Positions 51,241-58,654 of a DNA stretch of 58,654 nucleotides are shown here, in pieces. A program made the translations under genes and the position numbers. The notes below the pieces were generated by a model. That model did not search any database. It worked only from the letters and a program-made list of their open reading frames with translations, and was not told where the DNA came from. This DNA is from Candidatus Bipolaricaulota bacterium (GTDB taxonomy: Bacteria; Bipolaricaulota; Bipolaricaulia; UBA7950; UBA9294): assembly GCA_028277345.1 (NCBI GenBank), contig JANQGM010000009.1:1-58654 (forward strand). The letters are read 5' to 3'. The stretch's first letter is position 1. Each line of letters begins with the position of its first letter.

Positions 51241-52019
51241 GGCATCGCCTTTCGCGCGTCGGCCATCGCTGCGATCAGGTGGGGAAAAGCCCCGGAGAGA
51301 GAGGCACACGCCTTCCGGGAGTTGCGAGACAGCCGCTTCAGAGACTTCACATCGGAGGGGTGGGTCATAAAGTAGCTTAGGGCACGCAGGATCATCCACC
51401 GGCCATCCGGGGACAGGAAGTCACCGAATGGCGGCAGGCGGTCTTCGACGCCATCCGAGACGGCGCGGACGAACAAGGCGGGAAGCCTTCGGGCGGCGGC
51501 GATCTCGGCGATCCAGTAGCTCTCCATGTCGATCAGGCATGCTGACGCCGATTGGGCCAACGCGCGCTTGTCCCGCGGATCGGCAATCAGCTTCTGGGAG
51601 CTTGTGAGTCCTCCGCAAGTATGTGGAATGCCCGCTGCGTCGAGTATCCGCCACGCCTGAGCCAATAGCGCACGTTCGACGGGAAGAACAGGGTATGAGG
51701 GGCGGTCGGGGACATCGTCCGGACCCTCACAGGCGCTGAGCGATGACACGAGGAAAAGGTCTCCGACCGCGAACGCATCTTGCAGTGCGCCGCCAAGCCC
51801 AAAGGAGAGGATGGCTGAAATGGGGTAGCGTCCGAGGGCGAACTGCAGTGACGCTTGAGCAGGCGCGCGGCCGACGCCGGTTTGAATCATGAGGATGGGA
51901 ATGCCATCGTAGTTGCCTCGGTAGATCCTGCGTGCGGGTCCGGCATCAACGGGTTGCCCGTTGATCAGCGATCGCGCCACAGCGATCTCTTGCGTTAGCG
52001 CTCCCACACATGCAATCAT
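51237..52019 (-). CDS. hpnG: Adenosylhopane phosphorylase HpnG
   Basis: A 260-residue nucleoside-phosphorylase-fold protein. It begins MIACVGALTQEIAVARSLI; the fold segments VGRAPAQASLQFALG, ILSFGLGGALQDAFAVGDL and IDMESYWIAEIAAARRLP match. HpnG cleaves adenine from adenosylhopane to give ribosylhopane. A strong gggag site 5 bases before ATG 52019 sets the start; a longer frame upstream is not supported by the family N-terminus. It sits 17 bp after hpnH and overlaps hpnA. Confidence 0.87.
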   Translation of the reverse strand: MIACVGALTQEIAVARSLINGQPVDAGPARRIYRGNYDGIPILMIQTGVGRAPAQASLQFALGRYPISAILSFGLGGALQDAFAVGDLFLVSSLSACEGPDDVPDRPSYPVLPVERALLAQAWRILDAAGIPHTCGGLTSSQKLIADPRDKRALAQSASACLIDMESYWIAEIAAARRLPALFVRAVSDGVEDRLPPFGDFLSPDGRWMILRALSYFMTHPSDVKSLKRLSRNSRKACASLSGAFPHLIAAMADARKAMP

Positions 52020-52036
52020 TCGGCTCCCCGATGCCG

Positions 52037-53038
52037 CTAGCCGCGAAGGTTCCCTTTGATCGTTCGCCACATCGCGGACGGCCTCCGTAGCGTGACGGAA
52101 ACGGCATTGGCCTCGAACCCGCAGTGAACCATGCAGTGCTCGCACCGAGGGTCGTTGCCCGGACCGTAGGTTTCCCATGCCGTGTCCTCCATCAGTTCGC
52201 GGTATGACGCGCAGTGTCCGTCGGTGATCAAATAACAGGGACGTTTCCATCCCTTGGGATTTCGCGTGATCGTGCTCCATGGCATGCAGACGAGGTCCTG
52301 CTTGCCAGCGAGAAAATCGAGATAGAGGGGCGTGTTGTAGAACGGAAAGCGCGTTCTGAGGGTATCGATCCGCTGAAATGCGGCGATGGCCTCCGGTCGT
52401 GTCAGAAAGACATCGGCATCCACGGCCTGGTAACCGAATGCGGGCGCGGTCATGATTCCGTCGACGGGAATGGATGACAGCAGCGTGAACAGCTGCTCGA
52501 TCTCCTCGAAGGCGGTGGTTTTGTAGATGGTGGTATTCACGAGAACGCGAAATCCCTCACGCTTCGCTTTGCGCATGGCGGCAATTGCGGCATCGAAGAC
52601 CCCCGGCTGCCCTGCCGCCCGATCGTGCGATTCAGCGAGGCCGTCCAGGTGAAGTACGAAGCTTAGGTTGGGGCTTGGCGTGAATTTCGAGAGCGATTCG
52701 GCAAGCAGTGTGCCATTGGTACAGAGATGAATAAACCGCCGTTTGGCAATGATGCCGTCCACAATTTGCTGAATCTCGGGAACCAGCAGGGGTTCTCCTC
52801 CAGTAATGCTGACCACGGGAGCGCCGGCGGCATCGACGGCGTTCAGACACTCCTGCAGGGACAGCGTTTCATCGAGAATGTCGCTGTATTCGCGGATGCG
52901 ACCGCATCCATTGCAGGTCAAATTGCAGCGGAATGTCGGCTCCAGCATCAGCACCAGTGGATAGCGCTTGATCCCGCGAAGCGCGTTGCCGATCAAATAC
53001 TTCCCCAGCGAGTATGACAGCTGGCGAGGAAACCCCAT
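52037..53038 (-). CDS. hpnH: Radical SAM adenosyl-hopene transferase HpnH
   Basis: A 333-residue radical SAM enzyme. It starts GFPRQLSYSLGKYLIGNALR, and KRYPLVLMLEPTFRCNLTC carries the C-x3-C-x2-C iron-sulfur ligands (FRCNLTCNGC). VVSITGGEPLLVPEI is the SAM-binding GGE, and the C-terminus has CEHCMVHCGFEAN, expected for auxiliary Cys and HpnH. The enzyme joins adenosine to diploptene to make adenosylhopane. ATG 53038 follows a gaaggaggcg site. It is preceded by a sulfotransferase on the same strand, 93 bp away. Squalene-hopene cyclase is not in the window. Confidence 0.95.
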   Translation of the reverse strand: MGFPRQLSYSLGKYLIGNALRGIKRYPLVLMLEPTFRCNLTCNGCGRIREYSDILDETLSLQECLNAVDAAGAPVVSITGGEPLLVPEIQQIVDGIIAKRRFIHLCTNGTLLAESLSKFTPSPNLSFVLHLDGLAESHDRAAGQPGVFDAAIAAMRKAKREGFRVLVNTTIYKTTAFEEIEQLFTLLSSIPVDGIMTAPAFGYQAVDADVFLTRPEAIAAFQRIDTLRTRFPFYNTPLYLDFLAGKQDLVCMPWSTITRNPKGWKRPCYLITDGHCASYRELMEDTAWETYGPGNDPRCEHCMVHCGFEANAVSVTLRRPSAMWRTIKGNLRG

Positions 53039-53131
53039 GACGCCTCCTTCCGATCGATCCCATTGTACTGAGAACGGGACGCAAGGCCGGAGTTGATTCC
53101 TCATGATCCAGGCCATTCACGGCCAGAGCCT

Positions 53132-54274
53132 CTAGTGCGATTCTTCGTCCGTGCGAAGCGGCTCGTATCCCAGGCGCTCGAAGGCGAGCGTCCACTGCTC
53201 GTTCACGTCGGCGATCTGCCTCGGATCCTTGGCATAGGTGTTCTTACGATACCCGGCGATGCCGTCGAGATAGCGTTCGAAGGCGGGGCGGGCCTCGTCG
53301 AATCCGGGCAGCTGAAGGTGCTCGTAGAGCCGCTGCAGTTCGCGCATCGGCTGGGCCTCGAGGTCTTCATAGGCCATCTCGATGAGATGGTCCGGAGGAA
53401 TGAGCAGGCGATCGTCGAGATACCGTTGCATGAGTCGCGGATAGAACTCCAGGACGCGCTCCCGAATGGCTGATTCGTCCACAGCCTGGATCTGCGAACG
53501 CTGAAGGACGGTGGTGTAGAGATGGCGTGTCGATCGATACACATCGTACGGATTGCGATGGATGTGAATAAACATGGCGTTCGGGAAGCGTTCGATCAGG
53601 GTCTGGATTCGTCCTGTGTTGGCGCAGTTCTTGAGAACGAGGCGTTTGCCCGGGTTGTGCAGCGTCGCTGTCTTCACGATCGAGAGGTAGTTGCGAATCC
53701 ATTGGGTCCGAGCACGGCGAGGAAGTTCGCGAAAGAGAACGTACTTCTCGAAGATAACTCTCGCTTTTCGGGGGATCGTGAAGACATGGAGGAAGGAACG
53801 ATGGGACAGGCATGACAGCGCGAATTCCTCCTCCTGTGGGGCGTCCAAGGAGAGTGGGATGTTGTCGATCAATCGCGTGGGATAACGGGCCGACGCCTGT
53901 TTCGCCAGCCAGCGCTTGATGCGCCCGCGTCCAATAAGGCTGAAGCCGGGAGCCATGCATTGGAACGTCGAGACGTAGCCCAGGCGGGGATCCTGAGTAA
54001 GAAGATTGTGAAGGTGCGTGGTTCCGCTTCGCCAGTGGCCGATGATGAAGATGGGATCCAGATCGATGCGCGTCCTTCGAAGCCGTCGTCCATACCGAAT
54101 CCACTCGACCAAGCGCAAGAGGCTCGTGAGTGTGGTGGTGAAGGAAACGAACAGAACCTTGGGAAGATGGGCGAGGTCGATTCCCCCACTCAGCCGCAAG
54201 ACGCGCATCCAGCTGCGAAAGGATCCTAGTGCGACCGGGTGTTCGGAGAAGGCGGGTTTTGAGGTTGATCGCAT
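53132..54274 (-). CDS. Sulfotransferase family protein
   Basis: A 380-residue sulfotransferase-fold protein. A 5'-phosphosulfate loop IIGHWRSGTTHLHNLL is at residues 77-92, and the 3'-phosphate site is IHRNPYDVYRSTRHL near residue 250. The first 60 residues include a hydrophobic stretch (VLFVSFTTTLTSLL), so membrane association is likely. RLVLKNCANTGRIQ and DEESH are at the middle and end. It should use PAPS to sulfate a lipid-associated hydroxyl. The ATG 54274 is chosen; a GTG at 54286 lies 3 bp after the upstream stop. It precedes hpnH in the same direction, so a hopanoid is a candidate substrate. Confidence 0.85.
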   Translation of the reverse strand: MRSTSKPAFSEHPVALGSFRSWMRVLRLSGGIDLAHLPKVLFVSFTTTLTSLLRLVEWIRYGRRLRRTRIDLDPIFIIGHWRSGTTHLHNLLTQDPRLGYVSTFQCMAPGFSLIGRGRIKRWLAKQASARYPTRLIDNIPLSLDAPQEEEFALSCLSHRSFLHVFTIPRKARVIFEKYVLFRELPRRARTQWIRNYLSIVKTATLHNPGKRLVLKNCANTGRIQTLIERFPNAMFIHIHRNPYDVYRSTRHLYTTVLQRSQIQAVDESAIRERVLEFYPRLMQRYLDDRLLIPPDHLIEMAYEDLEAQPMRELQRLYEHLQLPGFDEARPAFERYLDGIAGYRKNTYAKDPRQIADVNEQWTLAFERLGYEPLRTDEESH

Positions 54275-54289
54275 ATGAGCGCGCACTCC

Positions 54290-55930
54290 CTATCGCGAGT
54301 CTGAGGCTCCCGTGTCATGAACCATCACGAGTCCGAAAATCGTTGTCGAATAGAGGATGCCGCCATCGGGATGAAGGAAGAGGGCGCCGGCCCAGTTGTT
54401 GAAGCCCAATCCCCGTCCGACCTTCTTCTTGTACACGATCTGCCCGCTGGCGAAATCGATGGCCGTCAGGTACCAGGTCGTGATCGGACAGCCTTCATCC
54501 CTCCAATAGAGGTAGACGAGCCCGCTGCCCAAGGAGAGCTTGAACACACAGATGCTCTTCTCCTCGCTCGACCACACTTCCGAACACGAGTAGACACCCT
54601 CTGCGCTCCGAGCGACATCCACGCGGGTCAATCCCGGCTCCGGACGGGAGTGAGGGAAGACGTGCTTGCCCCAATTGTTCTCCACAAGGATCGAGTATCG
54701 TCCAAGCCCCTCACCCGCCACATCGGCATGTTCGAAGCAGGCGACACTGATATCGGTGCCGCTCTTGCCCTCCGCGAACAGCGGCCATCGACAGGCTTCA
54801 CCTCCGCTGGAGCGATGGAGAAGGATGAGATGAATGCGCGGCTCCGCATTGTCGGTGATGGCCACCAACCCATCCAATCCACCCATCAACGTGACCGAGG
54901 TTCCTGATCCACGCGTGATATGTCCGGGTTTCTTGTGAGGACCGCGATCATAGGCCGTTCGCCAATCGATGTGAACCCGGCCGGTTCCGTCGTGGTTCAA
55001 TCGATAGAGGGCGTGGTCGGAGAGAATGTAAACGCCGTCTTCGGCGACGGCGAACGAATTCTCGATGATTTCGCCCTCCAGCCGAAGCGTGTGAACCTCG
55101 CCGGACGCCATGTCGACGGTGCCGATTACGCCACCCGTCGTGGCGAACCAATAAAAATGGCCTGCCCAGTCCGGAAGGACCCAGGCGACGCTGTCTCGGT
55201 GCGGCCAGCGTTTGGGCACGACATGCGCCTGCAGATCGTATTCACGAACCAGCTCGAAGCTCCCTCCCGGCTGAGGCACTTGAATGACTTGAATCGTATT
55301 CTCGGTCGTCGGTACAACGGCGCGGTCCTGCTCATCCAGATAGAAGTACATGCCTGCACCGATGTACTGCCACGGGAGAATGCCTTGCAGGAGCCAGTAC
55401 CAAGGCCGTGATGGCAGATCGAACGATGCCAGTTCCTGTAGGGAATAGGGATCCATCAGTTCGAGCTGAAATCCTCGCCCATTGCTGTAAACGGCGACTA
55501 GCCGACCGGCGCGGTCATAGGTCACGGTGCCATAGCCGCCGAAGCCTTGCGTCCGCGAACGCACCTCGGTATCGACGCCGACGGGGCCGTCGACGGCATA
55601 GGTGTCGCTCATGTAGGCGTCGCAGTGCATGTTGTTCCCTCCATTGGAACTCATGAAGGGGTGTTGAGGGATCTCAACGTGCGGAATGGGAGACGACGTG
55701 TCCGGCGGCAGGGCGCGAATGAAATCCGAGCACCCGCGTACGGTGCCACGGTCGGGATGAAAGATCGAATCCCAGGCCACTTGCGCGACTTCCCATGGAT
55801 ACAGGATGGACTGAGAAATGGAACGAACCTCCGCCGGATTCCGCATGAGTCGGCCGACAAGGAACAGGGCAACGGCCACCCCGAGGATCAGGGCGGCGAT
55901 GAAGGCAATCGATCGGCGTCGGCGGGGCAT
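54290..55930 (-). CDS. Membrane-anchored beta-propeller-like protein
   Basis: A 546-residue protein with an N-terminal transmembrane anchor (residues 7-27, after MPRRRRS) and a long periplasmic part. Repeated short segments such as YDRAGRLVAVYSNGRG, VIGTVDMASGEVHTL, DGLVAITDN, and IDFASGQIVYKK are spaced like the blades of a PQQ-type or YVTN-type propeller. WYLTAIDFASG and LFLHPDGGILYSTT mark the C-terminal blades. No catalytic signature is visible, and it could be an arylsulfotransferase-like or substrate-binding propeller. It is followed by a sulfotransferase 3-16 bp downstream in the same operon as hpnHGA. No clear ribosome-binding site precedes ATG 55930. Confidence 0.65.
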   Translation of the reverse strand: MPRRRRSIAFIAALILGVAVALFLVGRLMRNPAEVRSISQSILYPWEVAQVAWDSIFHPDRGTVRGCSDFIRALPPDTSSPIPHVEIPQHPFMSSNGGNNMHCDAYMSDTYAVDGPVGVDTEVRSRTQGFGGYGTVTYDRAGRLVAVYSNGRGFQLELMDPYSLQELASFDLPSRPWYWLLQGILPWQYIGAGMYFYLDEQDRAVVPTTENTIQVIQVPQPGGSFELVREYDLQAHVVPKRWPHRDSVAWVLPDWAGHFYWFATTGGVIGTVDMASGEVHTLRLEGEIIENSFAVAEDGVYILSDHALYRLNHDGTGRVHIDWRTAYDRGPHKKPGHITRGSGTSVTLMGGLDGLVAITDNAEPRIHLILLHRSSGGEACRWPLFAEGKSGTDISVACFEHADVAGEGLGRYSILVENNWGKHVFPHSRPEPGLTRVDVARSAEGVYSCSEVWSSEEKSICVFKLSLGSGLVYLYWRDEGCPITTWYLTAIDFASGQIVYKKKVGRGLGFNNWAGALFLHPDGGILYSTTIFGLVMVHDTGASDSR

Positions 55931-56128
55931 AGGAGTACTTTACTTCATTGGTCGCAAGAGCAGGGATTCAGGGCACCGGGGAAGCTCCCTGCAAAAGAAA
56001 AGAAGCAGAGGACGACTTACTCACGGCACGACGCCATTCATTCCGAAGCTTCGGGGATAACCGGTCTGACAGCATCTTGGTGAGGTGCCGCGTACACTAC
56101 CTCCATCCAAGGCAACCGGAGGATTCTC

Positions 56129-57097
56129 ATGCTGCCCGAACACTCCCGCAACTTGGCTCTGGAACTGGTGCGCGTCACCGAAGCGGCCGCCCTAGCTGCC
56201 GCCCGCTACATGGGGCGGGGTGATGGGCATCGGGTTGACCGTGTGGCCGTCGATGCTATGCGTCTCGCCCTGCAATCGGTGGATTGCGAAGGCCGCGTTG
56301 TGATCGGCGAGGGCGAGAAGGACGATGCGCCCATGCTGTTCTGTGGGGAGATCGTGGGAACGGGAGCCGCGCCTCAACTCGATGTGGCCGTCGACCCCAT
56401 TGACGGAACGCGTTCGCTGGCCGCCGGCCGGTTGAACTCCATTGCCGCCATTGCCGCGGCGCCGCGCGGCACTATGCTCGATCCGGGGCGTTCGATGTAC
56501 ATGAACAAGCTGGCGGTCGGTCCCAAGTGCAAGGGCTTGCTAGACATCACCAAGCCGGTGGCCGAGAACCTTCAGGTGCTTGCCGAGTGCGAGCAGTGTG
56601 AGGTCGAGGACCTCACCGTCGTTATTATGGACCGCCCTCGCAATCAGCATCTCATTGACGCCGTCCGCGCCTGCAACGCGCGCATTCGCATGATCAAGGA
56701 GTGCGACATCGCCGCGGCCTTGATGACGTGCTGGGAACATACGGGCATTGATCTCCTGCTCGGGATTGGCGGAAGTCCGGAAGGCATTCTGACGGCCTGT
56801 GCGGTGCGCGCCCTCGGCGGCGACTTCCAGGGGCAGCTCGTCAGCTTCCCGAACGAGGCCAACGATTGGGACGATTACCGGATGGGCGAGCCTCTTTACA
56901 ACCACGACCTCGTGGCCTCAGATCACGTGCTCTTTGCCGCCACCGGCGTGACCGATGGTGAACTGCTCAAGGGCATTGACTATTTTGGCGGCGGCGCCAT
57001 CTCCGAAAGCCTCGTCATCCGCGGCCTCACCGGCACCGTCAGGCGCATCCAAACCACGCATCAGTTGGGGAAGTTGAAGAAGCTGTCTGTGGGGTAG
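56129..57097 (+). CDS. glpX: Fructose-1,6-bisphosphatase class II
   Basis: A 322-residue GlpX. It has VVIGEGEKDDAPMLFCGE near residue 58 and the metal-binding VDPIDGTRSLAAG near 90, then ECDIAAALMTCWEHTGIDLL and GIGGSPEGILTACAVRALGG. It removes the C1 phosphate from fructose-1,6-bisphosphate in gluconeogenesis. ATG 56129 follows accggaggattctc. It diverges from the propeller gene by about 200 bp. Cys residues around 156-160 might form a redox site, but this is a guess. Confidence 0.95.
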   Translation: MLPEHSRNLALELVRVTEAAALAAARYMGRGDGHRVDRVAVDAMRLALQSVDCEGRVVIGEGEKDDAPMLFCGEIVGTGAAPQLDVAVDPIDGTRSLAAGRLNSIAAIAAAPRGTMLDPGRSMYMNKLAVGPKCKGLLDITKPVAENLQVLAECEQCEVEDLTVVIMDRPRNQHLIDAVRACNARIRMIKECDIAAALMTCWEHTGIDLLLGIGGSPEGILTACAVRALGGDFQGQLVSFPNEANDWDDYRMGEPLYNHDLVASDHVLFAATGVTDGELLKGIDYFGGGAISESLVIRGLTGTVRRIQTTHQLGKLKKLSVG

Positions 57098-57314
57098 GTC
57101 CTCCTGAGATAGGCACAGGGTATGACGAGCTGTGACGAACTCCGGCTTGAGAAGCATCAGAAGACAAGATTGGAACTTCGTTGTGCCGCCCCCAAGACTC
57201 GCCTCAAAGAGGCTAATTATCTATCCCTCCTCGTTGACGGGATAAAATTCGAGACGCGCTGGATCAGTGCTTGACAACGAGCGAACGCTTGGTGAAACGA
57301 AAGGGAAGACACGA

Positions 57315-58496
57315 ATGACACGCATCGAAGATCAGGTTGTCTCGGCCATCGAGCGAGAGGAGCTATTGGCGCTGTTGACACAGTTGGTTCGTGTGCCTTC
57401 ACCGGTGGGCAGCGAAGGGCCGCTGGCGGAAACAATCGGAGAGTGGCTTCGTGCTCACGATCTTGAGGTGGACTATCAGACCGTCGAGGGAGATCGGAAA
57501 AACGTCATTGGAAGCGTGCAATTTCCGCAGGAAGGCCCCTGTTTGATGTTCAACGGGCACTTGGATACCGTCGCCGCTTCATCACACTCAGAGCGAGATC
57601 CCTTTCGCGCCACACGGATCGATGGACGGGTCTATGGGCTGGGCGCCCTTGACATGAAGGGCGGCATTGCGGCCTCCCTGATCGCCATCAAGGCCATCCT
57701 GAGTGCGAAATCCTGCATGCGAGGGAAGATCATCTTCTCGGGCGTAATTGATGAAGAGGGATACTCGAGCGGGGCGCGTGCGCTGTTGAAGCGAGGTCTC
57801 GATGAGGTTGACGCCGTCATCATTGGCGAGCCGTGCGGATTGCCGGAATTCAGCCCCATCCCGACCATGACGGCGGGAAAGGTGCTCTATCGCTTATTGG
57901 TTCAAGGTGTTCAAGCCCACGGATTCAGCCCGAGTGATGGTATCAACGCGGTTGAAGAGGCGGCCAAAGTGGTCGCGTCTTTGGGGCAGCTTAGACAGAC
58001 GCGGCATGAAGGACTGGGCGTCGGGCCGGTGAGTACCCTCAAGATGTCGGGAGGATACGAGGAATACGCGGTGGTCGTTCCCGATCATTGCGAAGTCATC
58101 ATCAGCCGCATGATCGTCCCCGGGGAAAGCCGTGAGCAGTGCAAAAAAGATCTCGAAGCCTTGATCGAATCACTTGACCTCAAGGCGCAGACCAGCGTCG
58201 AGATGCCGCCTCCCTACTACCCACCGTTGATCGTCGATAAGACGTTCCGGCTGTTCGAGCAGTTCGATCGAGCGCATCACTGTGAATATGGCTACCCGCC
58301 CTACTATGGGCCATCGACGGTTATCACCGATGCCAGTGTATTCAGCGGCGAAGGCGGGATTCCGACGTTGGTTTTTGGGCCATCCGGAGGTGGCATTCAT
58401 CAAGCCGGGGAGTACGTGAACGTGGACTCTCTCGTCGCCTGTTCGCGCACCTTCGCACGAACCGCGCTAGCGTTCCTCGGAACCGTGGAGACGTGA
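57315..58496 (+). CDS. M20-family metallopeptidase/deacylase
   Basis: A 393-residue M20 enzyme (ArgE/DapE/CPG2 class). The metal ligand segments are FNGHLDTVAASSHS, GALDMKGGIAASL, GVIDEEGYSSGAR (catalytic Glu pair) and a final GPSGGGIHQAGEYVN. The lid domain lies between about residues 175 and 285. It hydrolyses an N-acyl amino acid or a dipeptide; ArgE-like, DapE-like or peptidase activity cannot be separated by sequence. ATG 57315 follows gaaagggaagac; a GTG at 57267 in frame is less likely. A weak stem-loop GCCTC/GAGGC at 57201-57213 precedes it. Confidence 0.92.
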   Translation: MTRIEDQVVSAIEREELLALLTQLVRVPSPVGSEGPLAETIGEWLRAHDLEVDYQTVEGDRKNVIGSVQFPQEGPCLMFNGHLDTVAASSHSERDPFRATRIDGRVYGLGALDMKGGIAASLIAIKAILSAKSCMRGKIIFSGVIDEEGYSSGARALLKRGLDEVDAVIIGEPCGLPEFSPIPTMTAGKVLYRLLVQGVQAHGFSPSDGINAVEEAAKVVASLGQLRQTRHEGLGVGPVSTLKMSGGYEEYAVVVPDHCEVIISRMIVPGESREQCKKDLEALIESLDLKAQTSVEMPPPYYPPLIVDKTFRLFEQFDRAHHCEYGYPPYYGPSTVITDASVFSGEGGIPTLVFGPSGGGIHQAGEYVNVDSLVACSRTFARTALAFLGTVET

Positions 58497-58654
58497 GGAG
58501 ACTCTTGACATTCAGTGCTGCAGCTGATTCCGAAGGCCTCTAGCGCGTGGAACAGCAAAAGACAAGATCTGAACATCCCTCTTGGATTTTCAAGTCGCGG
58601 GGTGGGTGTCCTCTCGGATCTCGTAGTCTCGACCGTCGCGCAACATAGCCCAGA

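Noticed and set aside
1..58654. CRISPR arrays, insertion sequences and prophage genes
   Set aside because: No regularly spaced direct repeats, transposases or phage genes were seen.

Overview
The window is chromosomal DNA from a bacterium with a Gram-negative-type envelope. It encodes lipoproteins with clear lipoboxes, a small outer-membrane-barrel-like protein ending in Phe, an undecaprenyl-linked glycan locus, MurE/MurF and hopanoid-modifying enzymes. Metabolism looks anaerobic: there is a large tungsten-type aldehyde:ferredoxin oxidoreductase and a class II fructose-1,6-bisphosphatase. Promoters are sigma70-like with 17-bp spacers and TAC-type -10 boxes. Starts are often GTG, and genes are packed with ATGA/GTGA overlaps. 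The mix (S55 SpoIVB-like peptidase, TGS-uridine kinase, M32 carboxypeptidase, AcuC, AOR) resembles deep-branching anaerobic phyla. A candidate phylum such as Bipolaricaulota is only a guess; no rRNA is present to test it.

Region 1 (1-21626, mostly + strand) is a surface-polysaccharide or glycoconjugate locus. It has six glycosyltransferases, a polytopic membrane protein (possible GT-C or Wzy), an NDP-sugar epimerase, a complete bacillosamine set in the order pglC-pglD-pglE-pglF, a complete dTDP-L-rhamnose set in the order rfbD-A-C-B, a Wzx-type flippase and a sulfotransferase. Inserted in it are two tandem minus-strand lipoprotein paralogues, one interrupted by an in-frame TGA where the other has Trp, and a shortened MurF-like ligase with a Cys-rich tail. 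The likely product is an undecaprenyl-diphosphate glycan started on diNAcBac, containing rhamnose and possibly sulfated, flipped by Wzx. No oligosaccharyltransferase or ligase is recognised here.

Region 2 (21627-22745) has no protein gene. It holds a series of small hairpins, fragments that look like tRNA 3' ends, and tRNA-Arg(TCT), tRNA-Gly(TCC) and tRNA-Pro(CGG) on the minus strand.

Region 3 (22753-40746) is housekeeping. It has an HtrA protease, a PP-loop thiolation-type enzyme, FolE, AOR and an MFS exporter. The operon gyrB - small barrel-like protein - methyltransferase - murE runs against the operon trkA - trkH - S55 peptidase - murF, so murE and murF converge and overlap. A PKD/transglutaminase-like lipoprotein diverges from trkA.

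Region 4 (40805-50230, +) is a run of AcuC, TGS-uridine kinase, NIF3-like protein, exonuclease III, BMP-type binding lipoprotein or periplasmic protein, M32 and M24 peptidases, and a TatT-like protein. Region 5 (55930-50227, -) is a compact set: membrane-anchored beta-propeller-like protein, sulfotransferase, HpnH, HpnG, HpnA. It suggests an extended hopanoid side-chain pathway with a possible sulfation step, the most interesting hypothesis in the window. The window ends with GlpX and an M20 peptidase on the + strand.
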